A stretch of 64,000 bases of DNA from NCBI GenBank assembly GCA_035945995.1, contig DASYZR010000044.1, forward strand, positions 58,266 through 122,265, read 5' to 3'. How positions within the stretch are numbered: the first letter of the stretch is position 1; each line of letters begins with the position of its first letter. The DNA comes from a bacterium (GTDB lineage: Bacteria > Sysuimicrobiota > Sysuimicrobiia > Sysuimicrobiales > Segetimicrobiaceae). Made by a program: the position numbers and the translations under genes. Positions 11,240-18,667 of this stretch are shown one piece after another. Below the pieces are notes generated by a model, which worked only from the letters and a program-made list of their open reading frames with translations, had not been told where the DNA came from and ran no database searches.

Positions 11240-11336
11240 GATCGGCGCACGGTTACCCGGCGCACCATCGATCCCTCCCGGAGATCGTTAATGGTCCGCA
11301 CCCGCTCTATTGTATCGCGGAGACAAGGAATTGCAA
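11240..11336 (-). promoter_or_regulatory. possible carAB leader with distal promoter and PyrR-like hairpin
   Basis: Minus strand TTGCAA (11331-11336), 16 bp, TACAAT (11309-11314) forms a plausible promoter. The predicted leader folds into a hairpin at 11264-11295: ACCAT/ATGGT, a TAA bulge, CGATC/GATCG, and a terminal region containing CCGGGA, which fits the CNGNGA hexaloop of PyrR-binding RNA. The leader ends in the terminator at 11211-11239. The closing base pairs differ from the PyrR consensus, so the assignment is tentative. Confidence 0.4.
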
Positions 11337-11360
11337 GCCGGGCAGAGAACCTGGCCGCCT

Positions 11361-11675
11361 ATGGCTATCCCCGGGCACCGGCGGCGGGCCGCTTCGCCGG
11401 TGACCGTCGCCGGGTACGCGGTCGTTCGGACGCTGGTGCTCCTCGGACTCGGCCTGAGCGCGCTCGCCCTGTCGGTCGTCGCAAGCGTGTGGGGCCTGAC
11501 CGCGGTGCTCGTCGCGGCGGCGCTCGTCGGACTCGTCGTGCTGCGCGCCGGCTACCGCGCGCGGCACGCGACGGACCCGGCGGGCCGGCCGTACCGGGCG
11601 TTCGCGATGACCGCGGTCCTCCTCGTCGGCTTCTTCGTGCTCCTGACGGTCGCGAGCCAAGTCTGGCCGCACTGA
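11361..11675 (+). CDS. small membrane protein, function unknown
   Basis: 104 aa from ATG 11361. Three hydrophobic segments are visible (around residues 18-40, 43-60 and 84-100) separated by basic linkers such as RAGYRARHATDP. The topology looks like a genuine small integral membrane protein rather than a GC shadow. No family recognised. It is encoded entirely opposite the anomalous C-terminal tail of prmA, so only one of the two frames is likely to be a real protein over this stretch; hydrophobicity favours this one. Confidence 0.55.
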   Translation: MAIPGHRRRAASPVTVAGYAVVRTLVLLGLGLSALALSVVASVWGLTAVLVAAALVGLVVLRAGYRARHATDPAGRPYRAFAMTAVLLVGFFVLLTVASQVWPH

Positions 11676-12564
11676 GCACGACCGCCCTCCACTCGCCCGT
11701 CCGGAGTACCGCCGTCTGCCGCAGTCCCGCGCCGCGCGCCGCCGCGAGGACGCGGCGGACGCGGCCGGCGACGATGCCGGAGCCGATCATCACACCGTGC
11801 CGCGCCATCCGCGCGGCCGCGTCCGGCAGGAGGTCTACGATCGTGTCGGCCACGATGTTGGCGACGATCACGTCCGCGCGGCCGGGCGCCCGGCCGAGGC
11901 CCGTCCCCCGCGCGACCGCGACCCGCGCGGCGCATCCGTTCAGGCGGACGTTCGCCCGCGCCACGGCGACCGCGACGGGATCGCTGTCGACGGCCCAGAC
12001 GCGCCGGGCCCCCAACGCCGCGGCGGCGATCGCCAGAACGCCGGAGCCCGTGCCGACGTCGAACACCACCGCGCGGGGCCGCGCGCCGAGGGCCGCGTCG
12101 AGGCCGCGCAGCGCGAGGCGCGTGCTCGGGTGGGTGCCCGTGCCGAACGCCATGCCCGGATCGATCGCGACGGCGACCTCGCCGGCGCGAGGCGCCGCGC
12201 GCAGCCACGAGGGCCGGACGAGCAACCGGCCGATGCGGACCGGCGCGGCGTGCGCGCGCCACGCGGTCGCCCATCGCTGGGCGGCGACGCGCCGCGACGC
12301 GACGGAGATCGGCCGGGGATCGAGCCCGTAGCGCCGGAGCCCGCGAATGCGCGCGCGTACCAACTGCAACGTCGTCCGCACGAGGCGCGACGGCGGCAGG
12401 TAGCAGCGAAGGCGCACCCGGTCACGGGCCGGCCGCTCCTCGACCAATCCGCCGCTACGACAATCCCGGAGGATTTCCGCGACCGCCTCGGCGGCTTCCG
12501 CCGACACCGTCACGCGGACCTCGATCCAGGCGCGCGGCCCTCGGACCGGAGCCGCCGGCGTCAT
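11365..12564 (-). CDS. prmA: ribosomal protein L11 methyltransferase, with anomalous C-terminal tail
   Basis: SAM-dependent trimethylation of ribosomal protein L11. The core is clear: DPGMAFGTGTHPSTRL near residues 135-150, the SAM motif VFDVGTGSGVLAIAA near 167-181 and VIVANIVADTIV near 233-244. PrmA homology ends with TGEWRAVVLS around residue 297. The frame then continues about 100 codons of Arg/Pro/Ser-rich sequence to a stop at 11365, antisense to a small membrane protein gene. A lost stop or base-level error near 11670-11680 would explain this. Position after dnaJ matches Firmicutes-type order. Confidence 0.88.
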   Translation of the reverse strand: MTPAAPVRGPRAWIEVRVTVSAEAAEAVAEILRDCRSGGLVEERPARDRVRLRCYLPPSRLVRTTLQLVRARIRGLRRYGLDPRPISVASRRVAAQRWATAWRAHAAPVRIGRLLVRPSWLRAAPRAGEVAVAIDPGMAFGTGTHPSTRLALRGLDAALGARPRAVVFDVGTGSGVLAIAAAALGARRVWAVDSDPVAVAVARANVRLNGCAARVAVARGTGLGRAPGRADVIVANIVADTIVDLLPDAAARMARHGVMIGSGIVAGRVRRVLAAARGAGLRQTAVLRTGEWRAVVLSAARLGSRPSGARRSRRGGPRSSRTPGTAGPPGPSRAARGSRRAARRVRRAPPRRAPRSGPTRLRRPTGRARSGRVRGAPASERPRTRRRSPAKRPAAGARG

Positions 12565-12595
12565 GGCTCGCGCCGCCGGCCGGCGGGGCGCCCGG

Positions 12596-13729
12596 TCACG
12601 AGTCCTGGACGCGAAGTTTGCCGAAGAGGGTTTTCTTCCGGCCCGCGGACGGCCGGCGGGCCGGCGGCGCCTCGCCGAGCAGACGGCCGAACTCGGCCAG
12701 CGCGGCGGCCTGCTCGGCCGTGAGGCGCGTCGGAATGGCGACGCCGAGGTGCACGATGAGATCTCCCCGGCCGCCGCCCCGCGCGCGCGGCATGCCCTTG
12801 CCGGTCAGCACGAGGGTGGCACCGGGCTGGGCGCCGGCCGGGACGCGGAGCGGGGCGGGTCCGTCGAGCGTCGGTACTTCGATGTCCGCGCCGAGCGCGG
12901 CCTGAGTCATGGAGATCGTCGCCCGGCAGTGCAGGTTGCGCCCCTCGAGTGTGAAGACCGGATGGCGGGCGAGCCGCAGATCGACGTACAAGTCGCCGCG
13001 CTGCCCGCCGCGCATGCCGGCCTCGCCCTCGCCGGAGAGGCGCAGGCGGGTGCCGTCCTCGACGCCGGCGGGGATCGCGACCGTGATCTCCCGCTTCGCT
13101 TCGAGGCGGCCGCGGCCGCGGCACTCGCGGCACGGCTTGCGGATGACCTTGCCGGCGCCGCCGCACTGAGGGCACGTGGTGATCTGCTGGAACGAGCCGA
13201 ACGGTGTCTCGCGACTGTACCGGACCTGGCCGGCGCCGCGGCAGGTGGAGCACGTTTCGGGAGCGCTGCCCTTCTCGGCGCCGGTGCCGAAGCAGACGGC
13301 GCAGGTCTCCTCGCGGACCAGGCCGATCGTCCGCTCCCCGCCGCGGGCCGCGTCCTCCAGCGTGATCTCCAGGGCGACGCGAAGATCGCTGCCGCGCTCG
13401 GGGCCCGGCTCCCCCGGCCGCGCGCCCGCCCCCATCTGCCCGAAGAAAGCGTCGAAAAGATCCTCGAACGGGCCGGCGCCGAAGGGGCCGCCGCGTCCGT
13501 CGGGACGCCCGGCCGCGACAACGTCGCCGCGATCGTACCGCGCCCGCCGCTCGGGATCCCCGAGGACCTGGTAGGCTTCGTTGATGTTCTTGAACCGGTC
13601 CGCGGCGGCCGGATCTCGACTCACGTCGGGATGATGCTCGCGGGCCAGCTGGCGAAACGCGCGCTTGATCTCGTCCTGGGAGGCGCCCCGAGGCACCCCG
13701 AGCACGTGATAGTAGTCGGTCCGAGGCAT
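12596..13729 (-). CDS. dnaJ: chaperone DnaJ (Hsp40)
   Basis: Co-chaperone stimulating DnaK ATPase. 377 aa with all family parts: J domain with HPD in EHHPDVSRD (about 31-39), a Gly/Phe-rich linker (GGPFGAGPFEDLFDAFFG), four zinc-finger CxxCxGxG repeats (CAVCFGTG, CSTCRGAG, CPQCGGAG, CRECRGRG, about 147-218), and the C-terminal substrate-binding domains. It lies 9 bp after hrcA, so heat-shock control through CIRCE is expected. grpE and dnaK, which normally sit between hrcA and dnaJ, are absent here. Confidence 0.97.
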   Translation of the reverse strand: MPRTDYYHVLGVPRGASQDEIKRAFRQLAREHHPDVSRDPAAADRFKNINEAYQVLGDPERRARYDRGDVVAAGRPDGRGGPFGAGPFEDLFDAFFGQMGAGARPGEPGPERGSDLRVALEITLEDAARGGERTIGLVREETCAVCFGTGAEKGSAPETCSTCRGAGQVRYSRETPFGSFQQITTCPQCGGAGKVIRKPCRECRGRGRLEAKREITVAIPAGVEDGTRLRLSGEGEAGMRGGQRGDLYVDLRLARHPVFTLEGRNLHCRATISMTQAALGADIEVPTLDGPAPLRVPAGAQPGATLVLTGKGMPRARGGGRGDLIVHLGVAIPTRLTAEQAAALAEFGRLLGEAPPARRPSAGRKKTLFGKLRVQDS

Positions 13730-13738
13730 CGGAGCGGG

Positions 13739-14761
13739 TTAGAGGCGGTCGAGCGCTTCGCCCAGCGTGTCGGCGAGAAACCGGACGAGCGAGATCGTCC
13801 GGCCGTACCGCATCCGGGTGGGCCCCACGATCGCGAGCTCCCCGGCCGGCCGGCCGCCGACGTAGTAGGTCGCGGCGACGACGCTGCAGTCCCGGATTTC
13901 CTCACGGCGGTGCTCGGCGCCGATCGTGATCCTGACCGGCGCCGGGCCGCCGTCGTGCAGCAGTTCCGCCACCACATCGTGCCGCTGCAGCGCCGAGAGC
14001 ACCGGCTCGGCGCGCCGCGCATCGCGAAACTCCGGCTGCTTCAAGATGTTGGTCTGTCCCTCCGTATGAATCCGGGCCGCCGAGGCCGCGATCTGCTCAC
14101 GGACGAGACGCCCTACCTCCGACACGACCTGCCGGTAGAGCGCCGCCTCGCCGATCACCTCGTCCAGCGCCCGCACCGTCAGCTCGCCGAGCCGCCACCC
14201 GGCCACCCGCCGGCTGATCTCCTGCGAGAGCCGGTCGCAGTCCTCCGGTGACGTCGCGTCCGTGAGTTCGACCATGCGGCCCTCGAAGACGCCCGTGTCC
14301 GTGACGACGACGATGAGCGCCCGGCGCGGCGTCAGCGGAATGAGGTGCAGGTGGCGGACCACCTGCTCCTGCAGGTGCGGCCCCTCGACGACCGACGCGT
14401 ATTCGGTGCCGGTGGCCAGCGCGTGGGCGACCCGCGCGATCGTCCGCTGGGGCTCGTCGTGGGCCAGCAACACCCGCCGGAGGCGCGCCTGCTCGACGGA
14501 GGCCAGCGGCTCTTCCGTCACCAGCGAGTCCACGTAGACCCGATACCCGCGGTCCGTCGGCACGCGGCCCGCCGACGTGTGCGGCTGGTTCAAGTATCCC
14601 ATCTCTTCGAGGGCGGCCATCTCGTTGCGCACGGTCGCCGAACTGACGTTCAGGCCGTGGCGTTCCCGCACCGCCTCGCTGCCGATGGGTTCGGCCGTGG
14701 CGATGTAATCGTCGATGACGATCCGCAAGATCTCGCGCCGCCGGCCCTCGATGGGTTCCAC
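13739..14761 (-). CDS. hrcA: heat-inducible transcription repressor HrcA
   Basis: Represses class-I heat-shock genes by binding CIRCE. 340 aa. The N-terminal winged helix shows YIATAEPIGSEAVRERHGLNVSSATVRNEMAALEEMGYL-type family sequence (key part VSSATVRNEMAALEE near 39-53) and HTSAGRVPTDRGYR near 61-74. It is the first gene of hrcA-dnaJ-prmA, preceded by a perfect CIRCE and a sigma-A-type promoter, so it is autoregulated. Confidence 0.97.
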   Translation of the reverse strand: MEPIEGRRREILRIVIDDYIATAEPIGSEAVRERHGLNVSSATVRNEMAALEEMGYLNQPHTSAGRVPTDRGYRVYVDSLVTEEPLASVEQARLRRVLLAHDEPQRTIARVAHALATGTEYASVVEGPHLQEQVVRHLHLIPLTPRRALIVVVTDTGVFEGRMVELTDATSPEDCDRLSQEISRRVAGWRLGELTVRALDEVIGEAALYRQVVSEVGRLVREQIAASAARIHTEGQTNILKQPEFRDARRAEPVLSALQRHDVVAELLHDGGPAPVRITIGAEHRREEIRDCSVVAATYYVGGRPAGELAIVGPTRMRYGRTISLVRFLADTLGEALDRL

Positions 14762-14795
14762 CGCCGGACCTCCGCCGCCTCAACTCCCGACGTCA

Positions 14796-14822
14796 TTAGC
14801 ACTCACAAGGCGAGAGTGCTAA
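14796..14822. promoter_or_regulatory. CIRCE operator (HrcA binding site)
   Basis: Perfect 9-bp inverted repeat TTAGCACTC, 9-nt spacer, GAGTGCTAA, identical to the CIRCE consensus. It lies between the hrcA promoter and its start codon. Confidence 0.98.
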
Positions 14823-14834
14823 ACATCCGAGACG

Positions 14835-14863
14835 AGCCTACACCGGCCCGAGAACCGTGTCAA
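14835..14863 (-). promoter_or_regulatory. hrcA-dnaJ promoter
   Basis: Minus strand TTGACA (14858-14863), 17 bp, TAGGCT (14835-14840), immediately upstream of CIRCE. The arrangement is the classical HrcA-repressed vegetative promoter. Confidence 0.8.
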
Positions 14864-14882
14864 GCCGCGCGGGGGGGCGCGG

Positions 14883-16517
14883 TCAGTCCGCCGCCATCCT
14901 GCGTCGGCCGATCTGGAGCAGCCGCAGCTCCCGGACGCCCAGGGCGCGGCAAACGCCCAGGTAGACGACCGCGCCGGCGGCGGTCGCGGCCAGCAGGACC
15001 GCGAGCGCTCCGCCGAGGTGCGCGGTGGACACCACGCGCGGCGCGAGGTGCAGCGTGAGTACCATCACCCCCGCCAACGCGAGGGCTGCGGCTCCCGTTC
15101 GGGTCGCCGTATGGGCGAGTGCGCGCCCGTCCAGCCGGCCCAGGCGCCGGCGCAGGATCCACAACAGGATGCCGACGTTGGCGAACGCGACGAGCGACGT
15201 TGCCAGTGCGATCCCCAGATGGCCCAGCCAGCGCATGAGGACGTAGTCGCCGAGGGCGTTCAAGGCGACCATATACAGGCCCACCCGGACCGGCGTGCGC
15301 ATATCGTGGAGCGCGTAGAACGTGCGCGTGACGATGTAGTACGCCGCGTACGGCACCGTGCCTACGGCGTACCCGACGAAGCCCAGGGCGACGGCGGCGG
15401 TCGCCGCAGATCCAAAGGCCCCGCGCTGGAAGATCACGCGGACGATCAGCGGGCTGGCCACGAGGATCCAGGCCATCACCGGCATCATCGTGAAGAGCAC
15501 GCCCCGCAGCCCGAGCGACGTCGCGTCGCGCAGCGCACGGGTGTCCGTCTCGGCGTGCCGCGCCATCGTCGGGAACAGGGCCGTCGCGATGGACAGCGCA
15601 AAGATGCTGACCGGTGCCTGCACCAGCTGGAACGCGTAGTCGAGCACGGCCAGATAGTCCACGCCCGGTTGCGGATGCAGGAACGAAGCGAAGAACCGGC
15701 CGACGTTGGAGTTGATCTCGATGACGGCCAACCCGAGCATCGCCGGGACCGCGAGGCGTCCCATTTCCCTGACCGCCGCGTGCGAGAAATCGAGCGACGG
15801 CCGCCACCGAAATCCCACCGCTCGGGCCTCGGGCAACTGGACGAGGAATTGGGCCGCCCACCCCAGGAAAAAGCTGACCGCGACGCCCAGAATCCCGATC
15901 CGCGGCGCCAGCCAATACACGGCCGCGATAATGACGACGTTGAACACCACCGGCGCGAGCGCCGGCGTACCGAACCGCCGATGGGCGTTCAAGTACCCGG
16001 TGGCGAACGCCGACATCGCGAGGAACGCCATCGAGACAAACATGACCCGGGTGAGTTGCACCGCGGTGGTCAGCACGCCGGGGTTCGTGCGCAGATAGCC
16101 CGGCGCGGCAACCGGGACCAGCAGGGGCGCCGCCGCCACCCCCACCGCCACCATCGCCCCGCCGATCAGCAGCACGAGCGTGAACGTACTCGAGACGACG
16201 CGCCGGATCTCATCCTCGTCGCCCTGCACCAGCACGCGCGTGATCGCCGGAATGAACACAATGCTGAGCGTCCCGCCGAGAAAGAGGCGTTGGACGAAGA
16301 ACGGAAGCGAATAGGCGATGACGAATGCGGATCGGGCGGAGGTGGCACCGAACATCGCGGCGATCAACACGTCCCGCGCGAGGCCGAGCACGCGGCTCGC
16401 CACGGTGCCGGCGGCGATGATCCCGGCCGAGCGCGCGAGCGCCCCGGGAGCCGACGCGCCCGCGGTTGTTCCGGCCGGACCTACCGGAACGGCCGCGGCG
16501 GAATCTCGGGTCGCCAT
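14883..16517 (-). CDS. murJ: lipid II flippase MurJ / MviN family
   Basis: Polytopic membrane protein that flips the peptidoglycan precursor lipid II. 544 aa with about 14 hydrophobic helices after a short Ala-rich N-terminus. It shows the MviN start SRVLGLARDVLIAAMFG (about 41-57), FVQRLFLGGTLSIVFIPA and the Arg-rich first-loop residues of the family. It belongs to the MOP exporter superfamily. It is transcribed divergently from rpsT, with an extended -10 promoter just upstream. Confidence 0.93.
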   Translation of the reverse strand: MATRDSAAAVPVGPAGTTAGASAPGALARSAGIIAAGTVASRVLGLARDVLIAAMFGATSARSAFVIAYSLPFFVQRLFLGGTLSIVFIPAITRVLVQGDEDEIRRVVSSTFTLVLLIGGAMVAVGVAAAPLLVPVAAPGYLRTNPGVLTTAVQLTRVMFVSMAFLAMSAFATGYLNAHRRFGTPALAPVVFNVVIIAAVYWLAPRIGILGVAVSFFLGWAAQFLVQLPEARAVGFRWRPSLDFSHAAVREMGRLAVPAMLGLAVIEINSNVGRFFASFLHPQPGVDYLAVLDYAFQLVQAPVSIFALSIATALFPTMARHAETDTRALRDATSLGLRGVLFTMMPVMAWILVASPLIVRVIFQRGAFGSAATAAVALGFVGYAVGTVPYAAYYIVTRTFYALHDMRTPVRVGLYMVALNALGDYVLMRWLGHLGIALATSLVAFANVGILLWILRRRLGRLDGRALAHTATRTGAAALALAGVMVLTLHLAPRVVSTAHLGGALAVLLAATAAGAVVYLGVCRALGVRELRLLQIGRRRMAAD

Positions 16518-16526
16518 CTCGGCGCC

Positions 16527-16535
16527 ATTATAGCA
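16527..16535 (-). promoter_or_regulatory. extended -10 promoter for murJ
   Basis: Minus strand TGCTATAAT, an extended -10 with perfect hexamer TATAAT at 16527-16532, lies 10 bp from the murJ start region. No convincing -35 is seen. The very short leader suggests either near-leaderless initiation at 16517 or a slightly later start. Confidence 0.5.
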
Positions 16536-16578
16536 CCCGGCCCGCGCGCCCCCGGCGGTGGCACGGCGCGGGACGGGA

Positions 16579-16587
16579 TGCTACAAT
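16579..16587 (+). promoter_or_regulatory. extended -10 promoter for rpsT
   Basis: Plus strand TGCTACAAT, extended -10, 45 bp before the rpsT start. It is divergent from the murJ promoter in the same 115-bp gap. Confidence 0.55.
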
Positions 16588-16632
16588 GAGCGTCGCCCGC
16601 CGGAACGCGGCGGCATTCCTGGAGGTGGCGGT

Positions 16633-16902
16633 GTGGCAAAGCGCATCAAGTCGGGCCTGAAGCGGAAGCGCCAGGACGCGAAACGCACCGTCCGCAATCA
16701 GGCGGTCCGGTCCCGCGTCAAGACCCTGGTCAAGCAGGCGCGCGAGTCGGAGCGGCCGGCCGGGGAGTCGTTAGGGGCGGCGATCAGCGCGCTCGATGCC
16801 GCGGCCCGTAAGGGCATCCTGCACCCGAACGCCGCGGCCCGAAAGAAGTCCCGGCTGACGCGGTGGGCCGCCGCGCAGACCCAGGCGTCCGCTCCGGCGT
16901 AG
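16633..16902 (+). CDS. rpsT: 30S ribosomal protein S20
   Basis: Small basic 16S rRNA-binding ribosomal protein, 89 aa. Starts at GTG 16633 with VAKRIKSGLKRKRQ behind GGAGG at 7-nt spacing; an earlier in-frame ATG (16558) overlaps the promoter and is rejected. It ends with the S20-type NAAARKKSRLTRW. It faces holA, as in Bacillus-type genomes, and shows lysine/arginine density typical of S20. Confidence 0.97.
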   Translation: MAKRIKSGLKRKRQDAKRTVRNQAVRSRVKTLVKQARESERPAGESLGAAISALDAAARKGILHPNAAARKKSRLTRWAAAQTQASAPA

Positions 16903-16903
16903 C

Positions 16904-16945
16904 CCCGCCCCGCGCAGGCGGGGTCCCGCCCCGCGCAGACGGGGT
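16904..16945. repeat. tandem 21-bp repeat with hairpins between rpsT and holA
   Basis: Two adjacent 21-bp copies (16904-16924 and 16925-16945) differ at one base. Each can form a CCCCGC / GCGGGG-type stem around a GCAG loop. There is no T-tract, so it may be a weak bidirectional terminator for the convergent rpsT and holA transcripts. Confidence 0.6.
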
Positions 16946-17925
16946 CACGCCCCGCTCATCCGGACGATCAGCGTCTCCAACGCGACTCGCGGCGGCATCT
17001 GACCGGTCTTGATTGCCGCGTCCGTATCCAGCAGCATGCCGAGCAGCCCCCGAAGATCGACGCGCCCGAACGCCCCGACCTGCCGCTGATAGTCCCGATA
17101 CCGCCAGGCCCGCGAGCCGAGCATCGTCTGGACCTCGGCGCGGTTGCGCACGCCGCGGTCGACGAGGTCCTGGACGCGCGCCAGCATGCGCACCTGGTCC
17201 TCGAGCATGTAGAGAATGCGTAGCGGCGGCTCGCCAAGCGCGATGAGCGCGTCGAGGAGGCGGAACGCCTCGCCGGGGCGCCGGTGGCCCACGGCGTCCA
17301 TGACCTGGAAAATCGTGGCCTGAGCCGCCGCGTGGCTCGTGACCTCGCGGACGTCGCCCGCGGTGATGGTCTCCCGGTCCCCGACGTAGGAGGCCAGTTT
17401 GGCGACTTCCAAGCCGAGCGCGCGCAACCCGCCGCCGGCGAGGTCGAGGAGCAGGCCGGCCGCCTCTGGCGCCATCGTTTTCCCCGCGTCCCGGGCGCGC
17501 GCGATGAGCCAGGCCGGCAGCTCCTGCGGGTCGGGCGGCGGGCACGGAATGATTCGTGCCGTCCGCTGAAGCACCGCAAACAGCCGCCGCCGCTGATCGA
17601 GCCTCGGCGCCACGATGATGAGCAAAGCGGGAGGCGGCCCCTGGCTCAGGTACTCGGCGAGAACGTCCTGTTCCGCCGCGCGCCACGATTCCGGGTTCCG
17701 GATGTTGAGGACCACGACGCGCCGCGCGCCGAAGAACGGCAGCGTCTCGCAGCGCGTGATCAGGTCCGCCACCGGGATGGTACCGGCGTCGAGGACGTCG
17801 AGATTGAGGGCGCGCTCGCCCTCCGGCAGGGCATCGCGCAACAAGTTGGCCAGCGCTTCGTCGGCGCGCACGTCCTCCTCGCCGAGCAGCAGATACACCT
17901 GGGACGCGGGATCCGTCACCGGCAC
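16945..17925 (-). CDS. holA: DNA polymerase III subunit delta
   Basis: Clamp-loader subunit that opens the beta clamp. 326 aa, typical size. Family features include VYLLLGEEDVRADEALANLL at the N-terminus, LNLDVLDAG, LPFFGARRVVVLN and the C-terminal collar helix region (RRPGEAFRLLDALIALGEPPLRILYMLEDQVR, seen around residues 215-246). The holA / rpsT arrangement is conserved in Firmicutes-like genomes. Confidence 0.92.
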   Translation of the reverse strand: MPVTDPASQVYLLLGEEDVRADEALANLLRDALPEGERALNLDVLDAGTIPVADLITRCETLPFFGARRVVVLNIRNPESWRAAEQDVLAEYLSQGPPPALLIIVAPRLDQRRRLFAVLQRTARIIPCPPPDPQELPAWLIARARDAGKTMAPEAAGLLLDLAGGGLRALGLEVAKLASYVGDRETITAGDVREVTSHAAAQATIFQVMDAVGHRRPGEAFRLLDALIALGEPPLRILYMLEDQVRMLARVQDLVDRGVRNRAEVQTMLGSRAWRYRDYQRQVGAFGRVDLRGLLGMLLDTDAAIKTGQMPPRVALETLIVRMSGA

Positions 17926-18008
17926 GTTACCACCGCCCCCGGCCGGCGGACGGCCTCGTGACCGGCGCGATACAGAAACGCGGTACCACGTCGGGGAGAG
18001 GTGCGACG

Positions 18009-18656
18009 ATGACCAAGGTCCGGCCGGCCCGAAATACGACGCGCGTCCTGCTGGTGATCACGATGCTGGCGGCAACGGTCTTCCCCGCCGCGGCGGCCCC
18101 CGGGACGACCCCGGCGGCGCACGCGCCGGCGGCCCTGTTGCCCGTGCACGGCTTCGCGATCGTCCCCGGCGAATCGTCGGTGGTCTTCGCGGTCCCCGAC
18201 AACCGCGGCGGGTTCTCCGGGCACACCACGCGGGTCACGGGCACGGTGGTGGTCGAGCCGGAGGCGGACGGCGAGCGCTACGTCGCCAAGATCGCGGGGA
18301 CCGTCAACGCCCGAACGCTCACCACGGACAACCCCGCCCGCGACCGCGCGATGGCGGCCACCTTCCTGCAGACCGGCACGTATCCCGCGATCACGTTTTC
18401 CGGCACGGCCGCGGCCCAGCCGGGGTTGGGCGTGCGCCCCTTCCCCGCCGCGATCCGCGGGCGGCTGACCATCCGCGCCGTCACCCGGGACGCGGCCTTC
18501 ACGGCCATGGTCACAGCACTCGCGCACGAATATCGCGCCGACGCGACGGCCACCGTCCGGATGGCGGACTACGGCATCCCCTATCCGCGCGCGTTCATCT
18601 TTGTCGCCCGCGACCCGGTCACGGTGACGCTGCGTATCGTCGCCAGGGCGCCGTAG
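18009..18656 (+). CDS. YceI-family secreted protein
   Basis: Extracytoplasmic lipocalin-like protein of the YceI family, which binds isoprenoid-type lipids in characterised members. 215 aa from ATG 18009 behind GGGAGAGG. A signal peptide occupies the first 28-30 residues, ending AAAAPG. The domain then shows FAIVPGESSVVFAV, NARTLTTDN and DRAMAATFLQTGTYPAITFSG, typical of YceI. Role here unknown. Confidence 0.88.
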   Translation: MTKVRPARNTTRVLLVITMLAATVFPAAAAPGTTPAAHAPAALLPVHGFAIVPGESSVVFAVPDNRGGFSGHTTRVTGTVVVEPEADGERYVAKIAGTVNARTLTTDNPARDRAMAATFLQTGTYPAITFSGTAAAQPGLGVRPFPAAIRGRLTIRAVTRDAAFTAMVTALAHEYRADATATVRMADYGIPYPRAFIFVARDPVTVTLRIVARAP

Positions 18657-18667
18657 GGCCCGATCCC

